Source: Sciurus carolinensis (Eukaryota > Chordata > Mammalia > Rodentia > Sciuridae). Taken from it: a DNA stretch of 64,000 bases. Shown piece after piece: positions 1 to 12,800 of the stretch. A model generated the notes under the pieces. It ran no database searches, was not told the DNA's origin, and worked only from the letters and a program-made list of their open reading frames with translations. Each line of letters starts with the position of its first letter. Position 1 is the stretch's first letter. The stretch covers positions 89,886,932 through 89,950,931 of the forward strand of contig NC_062232.1 of assembly GCF_902686445.1 (NCBI RefSeq), given 5' to 3'. The translations under genes were made by a program, and so were the position numbers.

Positions 1-594
1 CTGACCCTTGCATTTTGGAGAGGGTGACCTAAAGTTTGGAGAGTAGAAGTGACAAGCCAAAGGTCAAAGAGTTTCAGAATGGTGAAGTATGTATCAGGAC
101 TAAACCCAAGTATCCAGAATTCCAGTCCAGCATGGAATTCCCTCTTCCCTCCAGTCTCCTTCTTCCTCTTTCTCAACCCCTCCCCTGATTAAGCTGTCCT
201 GATTAAGCCCATTACATCCCCCCAGTCCATCCTACACACTTCATCTTGTTCATTACTATCCAAAGCAGAGCCTCTACATCAGTCAAGCCTGTCACCTTAA
301 GCCCACTTCAGTGCTCATTTACTCTAGAGCCTCTTCACACATATGCATAATGTTTGTGGCTTATAGATTTTTATAACTAGCTTAACCTCCTCAGATCCAT
401 CATCTCCTTTTTCTTTTATAATCCATTGTGTCCCTCAGTGGCCTTAAAGGTGCTTAGTAAACATGGGTTCAATTAACAAATGTTGTCTCCTTGGAAAAAA
501 CACAAATGTTTGCTAAAAGAATATATTCTCCTCCAAAAGAAAATAAAACAGGCTAAAAAGAGTCCTTATCAGTTCTCATTAGAATTTGACAAAG

Positions 595-690
595 TATACA
601 CTAGTTAATTAGCCCTTAGCAAAGGCTTAGATAAGAGTCTGCTGATGCTAATTAACCCCAAGCCCCATGCAAACCAAAGGCAGAGAAGTG
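595..690. promoter_or_regulatory. Dense cluster of homeodomain-like sites (possible enhancer)
   Basis: AGTTAATTAGCCC and GCTAATTAACCC carry two TTAATTA/TAATTAA cores within 50 bp. Between them are AGATAAG (GATA-like) and TGCTGATGC, and after them ATGCAAAC (octamer-like). No repeat is recognised here. Function is inferred only from motif density. Confidence 0.3.
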
Positions 691-844
691 GGAAAATATT
701 TTAAGCAAATTTTATTTTTAAGAGAGCTTGCTTACATGAAAACCAAACATGACATATTTATAACATTATGTGTTTAACTGCTGTAGCAACTGAGCCAAAC
801 TAAAAGCAAAGGGACCAGGAAAACATGGCAATTCATCTTCAGAG

Positions 845-965
845 CAACTCATTCAGTACTTAACTCTCAAAATACCTCTTTGAGGTAGGAAAATATTATT
901 GTCCCACTTGAACAATGGGGAAATTAAGACGGCCAGGTTGAGTGACTTACGTGAGTCTGAAAGTG
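845..965 (-). repeat. MIR
   Basis: TTTGAGGTAGGAAAATATTATT and GGGGAAATTAAGACG followed by GTGACTTACGTGAGTC resemble reverse-complement MIR. Confidence 0.55.
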
Positions 966-1095
966 TCCAAGACATATGACTTGGAATGGATATTTTACAC
1001 ATTCATTAATGCTGATAAACCACTGGAAGAATTACCCCTAAGATACAGGTGTGCCTGACATTTTAGTCATTGAAGGTAATTTAAAAAGGGGTATA

Positions 1096-1172
1096 GAACT
1101 GGGATGTATTTCAGTGGTAGAATGTTTGTCTAGCATGGACTAAGGCCCTGGGTTGGATCCTAGTGCCACAAA
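1096..1172 (+). repeat. ID SINE
   Basis: ACTGGGATGTATTTCAGTGG to GGCCCTGGGTTGGATCC gives the ID (tRNA-Ala-derived) A and B box layout. Confidence 0.75.
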
Positions 1173-2890
1173 GGAAATGGGGTCTAAATCAAATCCTGTC
1201 TTCAATACAGAGAGAAGGTTCTTGGTGTGAGTGAATTCTTTGGTAAACAACCCCCTCATTTATCCATTTGGTAAATAACCTTCTGCCTTTTTAATCACAA
1301 AGTCCCTGGACAAGCAGTCTGACCAAGAAAAAGAGCTAGAATCCACCACTATAATCACAGAAGTGCAATAACTTAGGGTGTATTTTTCAAAACGTTAATA
1401 ACTGCTTCATTCATTATACTGATTAGACTTCACACTTGCTTTAAGGATGAGAGTAAGGGTTGACCATCCATGACACAGAAGGATTGTTGTTATCAGCACT
1501 TGGCAGAATTTCATTCAGCTATTTGAAATCAGGAGAGAGCGCTCTGATTCATTTTAAAAGGCTTGCAGCCTCTTTAATAAAATTTACAAAAGTATTTTCA
1601 AAGCATTAAGTAAGTAAGCGGGAAAGAAAGTGCAATGAAGTTGTCTTTTCTGAGTTGTCTGTCCCCTGGAAACCATTACCATCCATCTAAGTTAGCTCAA
1701 GGACTTAGTATCATTTTAAGTAATCAAGGGGAAGGCTCCAGGCTTTCTAATCTAATTGCCATCTCCAGGGAAGTGGCTTCTTCACTTAGCTAGGTTGAAG
1801 GAAAAGAGCATCTCTGGGGATTAAGAAGTGAGTGATTTGAACTGTAGATTTTTCAATCATTTTGATGGTGCTTGTCTCAGGAATTAAGGGTTTTTTTTTT
1901 CCCTTCAAATTTGTTATTTAATGAAAGACACCGGCCTGTGTGCGTCTGTATAACAATCTACCTCTTTGGTGATTGCCACTAATCTGTGATGGCTGGCATG
2001 CTTCTCTTTACCATTTTAAGGGCTGCAAATTGCTGGTCTTGGGAATCTCTGCTAATCTGACTGGAAGATGAAAGAAAGTAGTATTATCCCAAAAAAAGAC
2101 TTTTGTTCTGGGCTACTTAAAGAAGAGACATTTCATAATAAGAATTGGTGAGTTTAGAAACTTACTGTGATTTCTGAGATTCTTGGAAAATGCTGCCAAC
2201 CCTTGCTTTTAACACCCTTCATAGAATTCTCTTACAGAATAGGTGCCCTTACCTATTTCAAAACTATCGTTTCTCCAGCTATCTTAATATGTGAGTCAGG
2301 CCACTACTTGATTTCCAACATTTGCAATCCTTCTGGAGCCATTTGCCCACCACCTGCAGTTTCAGTAATACTCCAAGTTCAAGAAAAAAAAAAAAAAAAC
2401 CTAGACAACAGTTGACGGAGAGAACATTTAAAGAGTTCTAACTCAGCTTTTTTGTCTATGGTTAATGTCACTAGCATCAAGTCCTTGCTAGTCCAACCTT
2501 ATTTCTGTACTCTAGTTCTCGTAATGTGATGGCTCCTCTATTTAGTTAGGTCACTTTGGCAATCTTCAATGAGCACCAATTATGTGCCATGCACCCTAGT
2601 TAGGACTTCAGGAGAGCTTAGCTTAGTCACATTTCAGATTTGTAATCTTAAAATGTTATTATATTTGTTCAGAGATAGAGATAGATCCAGGGTGCTATGA
2701 GAGTACAGAAGAGACTTACTTAGTCACCACCTTGTATGATTCATAATAATGCAAACAGGTTCTCTTCATCTCCCTGTGCATTCTTCATGTTGCCTGAGTT
2801 TCCTAGTACCTTTAGTTCCTTAGTTAAACACACTAATATTTGTAGGGTTGGGGTCCTACAGACATATTCTGAGGAATACATTTACATAGT
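1173..2890. other. Intronic stretch, nothing recognised
   Basis: Unique-looking DNA apart from a few homopolymer runs. An 82-codon frame at 2167-2415 starts with GTG and has no recognisable domain. Confidence 0.5.
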
Positions 2891-2951
2891 TATATATATA
2901 TATATATATATATTATATGTGTGTGTATATATATGTGTGTGTGTGCATGTT
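2891..2951. repeat. (TA)n(GT)n microsatellite
   Basis: A TA run followed by alternating GT and TA blocks. Confidence 0.9.
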
Positions 2952-3089
2952 TATTTTTCTCTTACAGTTTCAGTGAATCAGGAATTTGAAAGTAGCTAAT
3001 CTTGGTGCTTCAGGCCATGAATCTAACATTAAATTGAAATCAAATGTTCACTAGGGCCTAAGTTGTATGACAGCTAGTCTAGGTCTGAA

Positions 3090-3250
3090 GAATCTACTTC
3101 TTATTTAATTGACATGTGATAACATCAATGAGGTACAGTATAATGTTTCAATACATATAAATGTGTAATGATCAAATTATGGTATTTAGTATTTGATATC
3201 TGATGTACATAACTGGCATAATCTAACTCATATAATTGCCAACATAATGT
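3090..3250 (+). mobile_element. Old L1 fragment
   Basis: TTTAATTGACATGTGATAAC, GTACAGTATAATGTTTCAATAC and the following AT-rich block resemble an L1M internal 3' region. Confidence 0.4.
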
Positions 3251-3848
3251 TGAGTGTTGCCAGGGGAACTCAGTTAATCTCCCATAGGGAGATAACTCAT
3301 CATAGGGTCAAGTGCCCTCACTCCTGTAAGGAAGATATGGCACCCAGAGTGAGTGATTCAAAAGGCTAAAGTGGAGGCTGCAATGTCTTTTATAACCTAC
3401 CCTTGAAAAAAATCACACAGTCACATTTTTTTCATATTCCACATGGTCAAGTTCTGAGTCGAGGTAGGAGACTACACAGGGTATGAACAGTAGGAGCTGA
3501 GAATTGTTGGGAATCATTTTGAAGACTGGCCACCACAGGCACAAGAGCAAAGCAAAGAGGAATGGAAATGAACTTGGGGAGTGGGAAGGTGGTAAAAATC
3601 AGAAGAAAACAACATATTTTATTAACTATTCCACTTGAAGTATGATATGCTTTTCTGGCATTCAGTACTCTTTACTCTGTCTTATTTTTCTTCACAGGAC
3701 TCAATGCTACCTGAAATACTATACATTTACTCATTAACCATTTTATTTGTGGATTCCCCACCAGAATAAAAGTTCCATGAAATAAAGAACTTAGATTATT
3801 TTGTTCCCTATTGGCTCCTGATAACTTTTAAATAAATCTGAATGTATA
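3251..3848. other. Diverged old repeat-like stretch, not named
   Basis: About 3270-3545 has an aged-repeat look (for example GACTGGCCACCACAGGCACA), but I cannot assign a family. Confidence 0.35.
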
Positions 3849-3862
3849 AAAATTGAGTTCTT

Positions 3863-4063
3863 TTTTGGGGTTACCAGGGATTAAACTCAGGGGCACTAGA
3901 CCACTGAGCCACATCCCTAGTCCTGTTTTGTATTTTATTTAGAAACAGGGTTTCGCTAAGTTGCTTAGTGCCTTGACATTGCTGATGCTGGCTTCAACTC
4001 AAGATCCTCCTGTCTCAGCCTCCCGAGTTGCTGGGATTACAGGTGTGTACAACTGAGTCTGGC
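3863..4063 (-). repeat. B1-dID SINE
   Basis: A minus-strand dimer with an ID part first and a B1 part ending CTGGGATTACAGGTGTGTAC. AAAATTGAGTTCTT is duplicated exactly at 3849-3862 and 4064-4077. Confidence 0.92.
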
Positions 4064-4369
4064 AAAATTGAGTTCTTAAAAGTTCTGCATTCCCTGATTC
4101 CATCCATAGATATTCTAATTCTAGAAATTTAAAAAATATGTCCTATTTTCAAAGTTCTCTAGGAGATATTAATAGTCATTCAGGGGTGGAAATCACTGTA
4201 AACAAAATGGAATTTGCCTTTGCCTAAATTAACAGCTTAACCTTAATAGAAGGGTGTCTGGAACTGGGAGCAGAATTGATCATTGGGTGGATAGACAAAA
4301 ACAGTAGAGAAGTATATTAAGGTTTTGCCTAGCTGCAGGTACTAAGAGAAATCAAAAGATAGTACAAGA

Positions 4370-4510
4370 TTTCATTTATGCAGCATTCATTGAGGACCTT
4401 CTAGGTTTGGGGCAGTAGTGTAGTCATGGGAGAAACCAGACTGTGGAAGAAGTAGAGAAAAATCCTTGGTGTCATAATTTATATTGCAGTGGGAGAGCTG
4501 AAAGTGGAGA
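4370..4510 (-). repeat. L2 fragment
   Basis: CATTCATTGAGGACCTTCTAGG and following purine-rich text resemble a reverse-complement L2 3' end. Confidence 0.4.
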
Positions 4511-5178
4511 TGGCATGAGGGACAGCATGCCAAAGGTGTGATGCAGAGCATATCTGTAGGAATATGAATAATATACAGAAATTAAAGTAAGCAGGCAATT
4601 ACTCTAGGTCATAGAGAAGAATTATAAAGAATGGTACTTTTTAAAAACAATATGTGTGTACTGCCTTATATTTAATTATTTTTGTTTTCATGTGCGAAAT
4701 ATTACCATGAGCATATCAGGAATAACAATTCCTCCATCATTGCCTGGACGCTTCACCTCCCATTCAGAACACAACTGAGCACCAGTAATTTTATTATAAA
4801 ATTTTATTATAAATATTTATTGTAAGTAAACTTGATTATAAAAAGTTTATTTTTGAATTGTTTGAGTTTTTTTTTCATTTTTTCACAATAGAATTTTTCA
4901 GAACCTTTGACATGTTTACATGTATTGTGAATCTCCATATGGACGGAGAATCTAGTAAACCTATTTTCCAATCTCATATGATCTCAGAGTCCTTTTTCTC
5001 TAAGTCCCCATTACCTGTGTTGCATGTGTGGAATACTCTTTGAAAACTGTTGACTTAGAGAAAAGTTGGAAATTCTTAGTCCTAGAGACTGACTAGATGT
5101 TTATCAGACTTGCTTCTTGTGTAGTATTCCACATTCTCTTATCTGGATTCCATGGAAGACCCTAAGGCCTTAGATCAG

Positions 5179-5362
5179 GATTGGTAAACTACAGCCCACA
5201 GGTCAAAGGCAACTGTCACTTATTTTGGAAATAAAATTTTATTGGAACACAGCTATATACTTTTGTGTAAGTATTGTCTATGGCTGTTTCTGCTCAACAA
5301 AAACGGTGAGTAATTATGACAGAGACTAACCAACAAAGCCTTACAGAAAAGTTTGCTGACCC
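5179..5362 (+). mobile_element. hAT-like non-autonomous DNA transposon fragment
   Basis: GGTAAACTACAGCCCACAGG at one end, TTTATTGGAACACAGC in the middle and AAAAGTTTGCTGACCCC at the other end match an old eutherian hAT-type MER element. I cannot name the exact family from memory. Confidence 0.6.
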
Positions 5363-6870
5363 CTAACTTTATGAGCATAGATCTAATGGAAGGAACCTGT
5401 GTCTCTGAATGACTTTATGAAACAGGGGCATTCATTTCCTCCATAGATTCACACTGGACATTTATTATATTAAACTCCTGACATTTGAGGTTATTTTGTT
5501 ACTACAATCAGCCTAATATTAAAGGATGACCTGGGTATTCTGTTTGCCTGCAGATCAACACTCTACCTTTCTCCACCTTGTTTTGTGCTCAGGGAGAATG
5601 CCTACATTTTTGTGAATAGTCACTTCATTAAACTTCTTAATTAGCATTGTATGTGTGCCATCTGTTTCCTGCTAAAACCCTGACTAATAGAAAGGATAGC
5701 TTTGACTCTATTTATTTTAAAAAATGAATACATTTGTGTATTTCGTTATTATGTTACTCACAATATACTTAATAGCTGATGGAGATGTATTCATAATATA
5801 TACATACAATATATATGCATATACAGGTGAAGGAAAACTAGATTTGTCTCCATATCATATTTGAAGTAAATTAACATTGATTTTGCAGTGCTGGTAGTTG
5901 AACTGAAGACCTTGCATATGTTAAACATTCCTCCAGAAAATGGAGTCCCAGACTTTTCTCTTTGCTCTGTTGCTGACTCACTTTGTCTTTTCCCTTCATA
6001 ACTGCCAATGACCAGACCACTTCAGAAGGCTGGAAGTCTATCCTACAAACCTCTCTGCCCCCAGTACTTGATAATGATCCCATGAATTCACTAACTAAGC
6101 CAATATGGTAAAGATTCAGCATACAATCTTCTGGGCTTATGCATTTATTGAGATTCTTCAGCAGGGGAATTTCTGCTTTATACTCAATTAACCAGATAAT
6201 GCCTTCAATCCACTATTTTAAGAGCACAAACTAATGGAGATCTTAGTATATTTAATTAACACAGATTAAATTTAGGAAGGCTATTTTTTCACCACTGAAT
6301 CAAGAATGTTGTTCATATTCTTTCCTATATAAATTGCTCTCTACAGCTTAAGGGGATTATCTCAGTAAACTAGTCCATAAATAGCTGAACTGGCTTTTAA
6401 GAAAAAAAAAAAGTTTAACTGAATCACTTTTTAGAACTGGATTTCTTCACAGCTGGAGGCATAGATCATGCACTGGCCAGAGTGAACACTGAAGTCTCCA
6501 CTGGCCTACAGGTTATTTACTGAGCTTTATAATAGACAGGGGATGGGATATACATTGAACCTAGGAGCTTTTCCATAAGGCAATAACATCAATTTCAATC
6601 CAGAACAATCTGCGGTATTGATTAGCTTTTGGGATCTCTTTAACCACTACTGATCTGTCTCATCTTTTATTCAACAGTTCCCTGAAAGAAATTTAGAGGT
6701 AACTGTAGAACACCTGAGGCAAATCATACTTGTACCTTCTCTGCAACACTATTAGCGCCTCCATTTACAAACTCTCCTTAGAGAATGGAGAAAATGTGCA
6801 ATTTTCAACACTTACTGAGACTACACTGTAAAAGACACAGAGCCAAAAATCAGAAGCCCAGAGTTCTCAA
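5363..6870. other. Intronic stretch, nothing recognised
   Basis: AT-rich unique-looking DNA. The 83-codon minus-strand frame at 5871-6122 has no recognisable domain. Confidence 0.5.
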
Positions 6871-6879
6871 ATCACTAAG

Positions 6880-7045
6880 TAGCTGTGTTCTTAGAACAAA
6901 CCACCAAACTGGTTTGGATCTCATTTTCCTCACATGTAAAAAGAGGAAAATGATCAGCTACTTCATATAGTTGTTGAAAGGATTCAAAGAGATATATGCA
7001 TACAGAGCACTTACTACAATGTTGGAGACATAGTGAGCACTATTA
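6880..7045 (+). repeat. MIR
   Basis: AGTAGCTGTGTTCTTAGAAC, TTTCCTCACATGTAAAAAG and GTTGTTGAAAGGATTCAAAG follow the MIR consensus. Confidence 0.65.
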
Positions 7046-7554
7046 ATAGTATATTATTAGAATATTATTTCCCATAAACTAGAGCAATATCACCTTTATG
7101 ACTCCATTACCGTCTACTCATCAAGGTAAACCATCTGCTATAAGATGCCCAGTTTAGCACTGTTCCTTTAAAGTGTTAAACACTCAAACATGAGTTTATT
7201 ATTAAAATATAGGTTGTATTACGTATTATTATGTTATCTGTCTTCCTCCAAAAGTCTCTGAGAACTGTAGAAAGGTATTACACCTCAAGTTTGTAACTCC
7301 TTTCACAGGGAGGTTCAGGTAACATAAATGAATTAAGCACTGTGGTGACACTGAAACCTACTTCAGAGCCTATTCCCTGTCTAAAAGGGCAATTCATAAA
7401 GTCTAGCTGAAAATAACCAAGTGGGAAAGCAGATCATATTTTTAACAGAAGCTGAAAAATCTGTATCTTATGAAAATGTGATTTCTTTTGATGCTTTCAT
7501 GCTGAAAACAAATTAACTAAAAAACGGGCATTGTACAGATTAAAGACAAATAAC

Positions 7555-7757
7555 TTGAGGTTAGATTTGGCTGTACTATTTACTAGTTTGTGTGGATTTT
7601 GGGCAGTTACTTAAACTCCTTGTACTATGGTTTCCACCATGGCAAAATGCAAATAATCAAACCTAATTCATAAGGCTATTATGGAGATATAGTGAGATCA
7701 TGCATACTAAAAAATTAAAACACAGCTAGCACTTGGTAAATATTGACCATTATCATA
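7555..7757 (+). repeat. MIR
   Basis: TACTAGTTTGTGTGGATTTTGG, AGTTACTTAAACTCC and ACACAGCTAGCACTTGG. Confidence 0.6.
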
Positions 7758-8016
7758 ATCATTGAAAAAGTTATTTGTAACAAGAGTATCATTAACAACG
7801 ATAATGATATTAATGGTGACAGCATTAATATACTAATAAACATGTAATCATATGCAAATGATGGCATTGTTATTAAAAGTAATCGTTTTTTCCTATCTCC
7901 TTATTCCTAAGCACAGTGCTAGGCACAAAGTGAAAAAAGAAAATCTTTCATTCTTGATTTTCTGTTCATATCGTTCTCTCCTTGTGACTGATCTAATATC
8001 AGATCACATTGATTCT

Positions 8017-8104
8017 TTTTTTTTTCTTGCTGTGCTGGGGATTGAACCCAGGGCCTTGTGCTTGCCTTGCAAGCACCCTACCAACCGAGCTATATCCCCA
8101 GCCC
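8017..8104 (-). repeat. ID SINE
   Basis: Minus-strand ID with a T-run tail. It is flanked by AGATCACATTGATTCT (8001-8016) and a copy with two differences (8105-8120). Confidence 0.9.
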
Positions 8105-8159
8105 AGATCATAGTGATTCTAATGCATGTATTTCTCTTGAACTGGAATTGTTTTCTCCA

Positions 8160-8350
8160 TTCCTACTATTATTGCCTTATTTTACTCCCTCATCATTTCT
8201 AAGACTGTAACAATAGTATCTTAACTGGTATTTCAGACCTACTTTTGGTAGCTTCCAATCCATTTCCATAGCAGTCAGAGTGATGGTGCTAAAATACAAG
8301 TCTGCTCACACCTTGCCTCTTTCCAGAGATCTTCAAATGGGCACCCTAAC
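8160..8350 (+). repeat. L2 fragment
   Basis: GCAGTCAGAGTGATGGTGCTAA and TCTGCTCACACCTTGCCTC recall the L2 block before its 3' end. Confidence 0.45.
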
Positions 8351-8394
8351 AACAATATATCATTTCCTATTCATCTCCATTATATCTGCCAAGG

Positions 8395-8575
8395 TTTTAA
8401 TCCTGAACCTGCCTCCTACTTGCTATGTGACCTTTGGAAATTTCCTGAGCCTTAATTTTCTTCCTATCTATTCCACCAGGTGGTTGTGAGGATTAAATTA
8501 TTTAATTTAATATTTGTAAAGTTACCACAGTGCCCTGGCATATAATAATTCCTTGATAAATGGAAATATTTTCAT
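8395..8575 (+). repeat. MIR
   Basis: CTACTTGCTATGTGACCTTTGG, GTTGTGAGGATTAAAT and ACAGTGCCCTGGCATATAA. Confidence 0.7.
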
Positions 8576-9123
8576 CATTATAGTCTGATTAACAATTACA
8601 TTAATCTCTACATTAATCTCTAGTATTCAGGCACAAAACAATCTGTTTTTAAGCATACCAGATTATTCCACACCTCCAAAACCATGAACATGTAACCTGT
8701 GATGAATTAATTATAATCCCTACAGCAAGCACTATTAAAAAACTCTTTCTACCAAACGTCTCTAAAAAATTAACCAAGAGACATAGTTTAACAGCTAATA
8801 TTGAGATGAGGTAAAACAGAAAACAAGCAAAACAATTTTTTTATTTTTATTTTTTCTAAATGTAGGAAATAAAGAACAAAGGAACAAAGAAAAGAGGAGG
8901 AAATACAAAACAAATAGAAAGTAGACTTAAACTCAATCATAACACTTAATGATTTCTACACTTAATGAAATTCTGCAATTGTCAGAATCTATTAAAAAAA
9001 AGAGATCGTCAAAGTGGATAAAAAGATCCATCTGACCAGCTAAAGAGTCATAATTTAAATGTAAAAGGTCGCACATTAAATAAAGACAAAATCAGAGGAA
9101 TTGAATTTAAGACGAAAAATATA

Positions 9124-9357
9124 GAGCCAGTGTGGTGGTGCATGCTATAACCCCAGAGGCTCAGGAGACTGAAGCAGGAGGATTATCAGTTCAAAGCCAG
9201 TCTCAGCAACCTAAGGAGGTGTTAAGCAGTGAGACCCTGTCACTAAATAAACACAGAAAAGTGCTGAGAATGTGGTTCAGTGGTTAAGTGCCCCTGAGTT
9301 TAATCCCTGGTACCAAAAAACAAAAACAAAAACAAAGCAAAACAAAACAAAACAAAA
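9124..9357 (+). repeat. B1-dID SINE
   Basis: GCCAGTGTGGTGGTGCATGC through GAGACCCTGTCACTAAATAA, then an ID half and an A-rich tail with (CAAAA)n. Confidence 0.88.
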
Positions 9358-9876
9358 ACATGCACCAAAAGTCCCACAAAAAAACAAAACCAAAAATACT
9401 ACTAGAGATAAACAGGGACATTTTGCAATGATAAAAGTGTCAACCCATAAGAAAAATGTAACATTTATAAATATGCATGCATTTAACAACAATGCTTCAA
9501 GATACAAAAAACAAAACTTGATAGAAATGAAAAGAGGTATAGACCATTCAAAAACAGTAGTTAGAGACTTCAATTCCCCTCTTGTAATAACTGATACAAA
9601 AAGTAGGCAGAAAATCAACAAGGAAATAGAAGACTCAAACACTGTAAGTTAAATAAATCCAATAGGCATCACTGGAACATTCAATCCAACAATAGCAGAA
9701 TACACATTTTTCTCAGGTGCACATGAAATGTTTTCTTGGATGGAACATATAACAGACCATAAAATAACCCTCAATAAAGTTGAAAGGGCAGAAGTAATAC
9801 AAAGCATGTTCTTCAACCACAATGGAATGAAATTAGAAATCAATGGAAAAAAATATTTTAAAATCTCATAAATTTG

Positions 9877-10225
9877 ATGTCAAGGATTTCCAGTGACCAT
9901 TGATTACCAAATTTACCTGCCTTTATCAAGGACTGCAAGCATGGAGCTGCTAATTAATGCCCCCTGGGCCCTTATCTGCCTGAATCACCTTGGCCCTCCC
10001 CCTACCCATGGCTTCTCACCTTATGCAAAACCAGGCCTAGTCACATAGGCAGGAAGGAGAGATAAGGGGGGAAAGAACTGGAGAACAAAAGAGACTTTAA
10101 CATATAAAAGATGTAGGGTGCGCTCACTTCTTGGGACTTCAGAACATCAGCCATGGCCCCCTTCTTCCTGCTGGGAGAAGTCTGTATTATTACCTTTAAA
10201 TAAAACCTGCTTAATATGCTAAAAA
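9877..10225 (+). mobile_element. Retroposed LTR-like sequence (U3-R) with poly(A) tail
   Basis: The 349-bp insert is flanked by a 17-bp duplication, AAAATCTCATAAATTTG, at 9860-9876 and 10226-10242. It ends in AATAAAA at about 10199, then an A run that merges with the right duplication. Inside are a TATAAAAG box near 10104, a following C/T-rich leader-like part and a polyadenylation signal, the layout of a retroviral U3-R. A U5 is lacking. The long duplication and A tail point to L1-driven retroposition rather than viral integration, which would give 4-6 bp. The LTR family is not identified and there is no viral coding sequence. Confidence 0.65.
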
Positions 10226-11893
10226 AAAATCTCATAAATTTGTGGAAATGAAACCAAAAGCCCTAAATAACAAATAGGTCAAGGAAAAACTTAAAAAGGG
10301 AATCAGAAAATACTTTAAGACAAATTAAATGACAGCACAATAACCCAAACTTATGGGATATAATTCAACCAGTGCTGAGAGAAGTTTATGGCTATCAATG
10401 TCTATATGAAGAAAAAGAAATATTTCAAATCAATAACCTAAATTTGCATGTCAAGGAATTAGTAAAAGAAAAGCAAAAGTAAACTTAAAATAAATTAATA
10501 TTATGCACTATAACAGTACTTTTAAAAAATCCACATGACCATTTCAGTAGAGACAGAAAAGTCATGAGATAAAATTCAGGTTTCCTTTACAATAAAAACA
10601 TTCAACAAACTAGAAATAAAAGGGAACCTCCTAAATCTAATAAAAGTGATCTACAAAAATCCACAGACAATATCATGTTTAATGATAAAGGCTAAAAACT
10701 TTTCCACTAAGATCAGGAAAAAAGACAGAGATGTCACTTTTATTCAATATTTTACTAGAAATTCTAACCAGAGCATTTAGGCAAGAAAAAGAAATAAAAG
10801 ACATCCAGATCGAAAAGGAAGAGGCAAAACTATTGTTACTTACAAATGACATTGTGTTATTCATAGAAAATTCTAAGTAATCTACTAAAACACTGTTAGA
10901 ACAAGTGGAAGAATTTAGTTAGGTTGCAGGAAAAAAACCTGATATACAAAAATAAATTTTATTTCTATAATCTGGCCATGAATAATTTGAAAATTAAATT
11001 AGGAAAGAAATTCCATTAATAGTGGTATCAAAAATAGGATACCTTGGATTTAACTTAATAAAATAAGTGCAAAACTTACAATCAAAAAACTATAAAATGT
11101 TTTTCAAAGATATTAATGAAAATCTAGATAAATGGGGAAATCCATGTTCATGAATCAGAAGACAATATTTTTAAGATGGTAATATTTCTCCTATATGGTC
11201 TACAGATTTAATGATATCCCCATCAGAATCCCACATGCCTTCTTTGAATAAATGATCAGCTCATTCCAAAATTTATATGAATTGCAAGGGTACTAGATGA
11301 GCAAAAACAATTCTGGAAAAAAAGAACAAAGTAAGAGGAATCATACTCCCTGATTTCAAATACTACTTAAAAGCAATAGTAATTGAGACAGTGTATGCCA
11401 TTGTAAGGACAGAAATATAGGTCAATGGCTAGAAGTGAGAGCCCAGAAATAAAATATATATCTTGGTCAACTGATTTTTCGAAAAAAGGTGCCAAGTCCA
11501 TTTGATGGGGACGAAAGTGTTTTTTAATAAATGTTGTTAGTAAAACTGGATATCCACATGCAAATAATTCCACATGCTACTTTCCACCATATACAAAAAT
11601 CAAGTAAAAATGAAACAGTCCTAAATATAAGAGCTAAAACAATCAAAAAATAATTCTTAGAAGAAAATATAGGGGTAAATATTCATGATCTCAGTCTTGT
11701 CAATGAATTTTTGTATTTGATTCTAAAAGCATGAGAAACAGGAAAATAGAGCAGATTGATTTTGCCAAAATTTAGAAAATGTATGTCTAAAAGAACGGTA
11801 TCAAGAAATTTCAAAGGTAACCAACAAAATGGGAGAAATATTAGCGGACCATATATCTGACTTCTATTATTCAATAATAAAAGACAATTAACT

Positions 11894-11998
11894 TGAGGGG
11901 GAGGGAACAGGGGATCATGATCTGAAATTGATTTCCATGCATGTATGAGTTTGTTGGGATTAATCCAACCACTATGTAAAACTACAAAGCTCTAATAA
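11894..11998 (+). mobile_element. Very short L1 3' end insertion
   Basis: A 105-bp insert is flanked by AAAAGACAATTAACT (11879-11893) and a copy with one mismatch (11999-12013). It ends CTCTAATAAAA. The same 3' end appears at about 58005-58133. Confidence 0.75.
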
Positions 11999-12166
11999 AA
12001 AAGACAGTTAACTCAATTAAAAATGAACCAAGGATCTGAATAGGCATTTCTCTAAAGAAAATACATAAATGTCCATGAAAGATGCTGAACACTGAAAGCC
12101 ATTAGACAAATGCAAATCAAAAACCACAACAAGTTACTACTTTATACCCAGTAGGGAAGCTTCTAT

Positions 12167-12527
12167 GTTCTAAACATTTGTGTTCCACCAAGTTCATATG
12201 TTAAAATCTTACCTCCCACCAATGGCAATAGTATTAGAAGTTGGGGCTTTGAGGGGTGATTAGGTTATCAGAGCAGAACTTTCATGACTGAGATTAGTGC
12301 CATTATGAAACAGGCCCAAAGAAGTTCACTCATTCCTTTTACCAAGTGAGGAAACAGCAAGAAGGCTATCAATGATCCATAAAGAGGGCCTCACCAGAAA
12401 GTAAATCTGCCAACATCTTGATCTTAGATTTCTCAGCTTCCAGAACTGTGAAAAATAAATTTTGTCTGTTTATAAGCTACCTTTTAAGGTATTTTGTAAT
12501 AGCAACCCAACTGGATTAACACAATGA
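12167..12527 (+). mobile_element. MLT1-type LTR (ERVL-MaLR)
   Basis: The sequence follows the MLT1 consensus as I recall it: TTCATATGTTAAAATCTTACC near the start, GGGGCTTTGAGGGGTGATTAG, then CCTCACCAGA, CTTCCAGAACTGTGAAAAATAAA and a GTATTTTGTAATAGCA end. It is inserted in the ancient L1. Confidence 0.8.
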
Positions 12528-12800
12528 CTATAAGGAAAGAAGATAACAAGTGCTAACAAGGATGTGAGATTGGATTTTTCATATACTGCTGGCAGAAATG
12601 TACAATGGTATAACTCCCTCGGAAATCAGTCTAGCAGATTCCTAAAAAGTTTATATATGTATATATATGTGACCCATCAATTCCACAATTAGGTACATAT
12701 TTAAGAAAAACATAAATATGTTTATGCAACAATTTGCATGCAAATGTTCTTTTTTATTTGTTCATTTTAAGTACGCAAATGTTCTTTCAAAAAACGTTTT

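Noticed and set aside
1096..1172. tRNA gene (and other tRNA-like ID sequences)
   Set aside because: These are ID SINEs derived from tRNA-Ala. They lack a foldable tRNA structure and have SINE tails and duplications.
9272..9652. 126-codon plus-strand ORF
   Set aside because: It covers a SINE tail with (CAAAA)n and the start of an ancient L1. The Lys-rich stretch is translated tail sequence.
9877..10225. Ordinary solo LTR
   Set aside because: The 17-bp duplication and A tail do not fit integrase-made insertion, and no U5 is seen.
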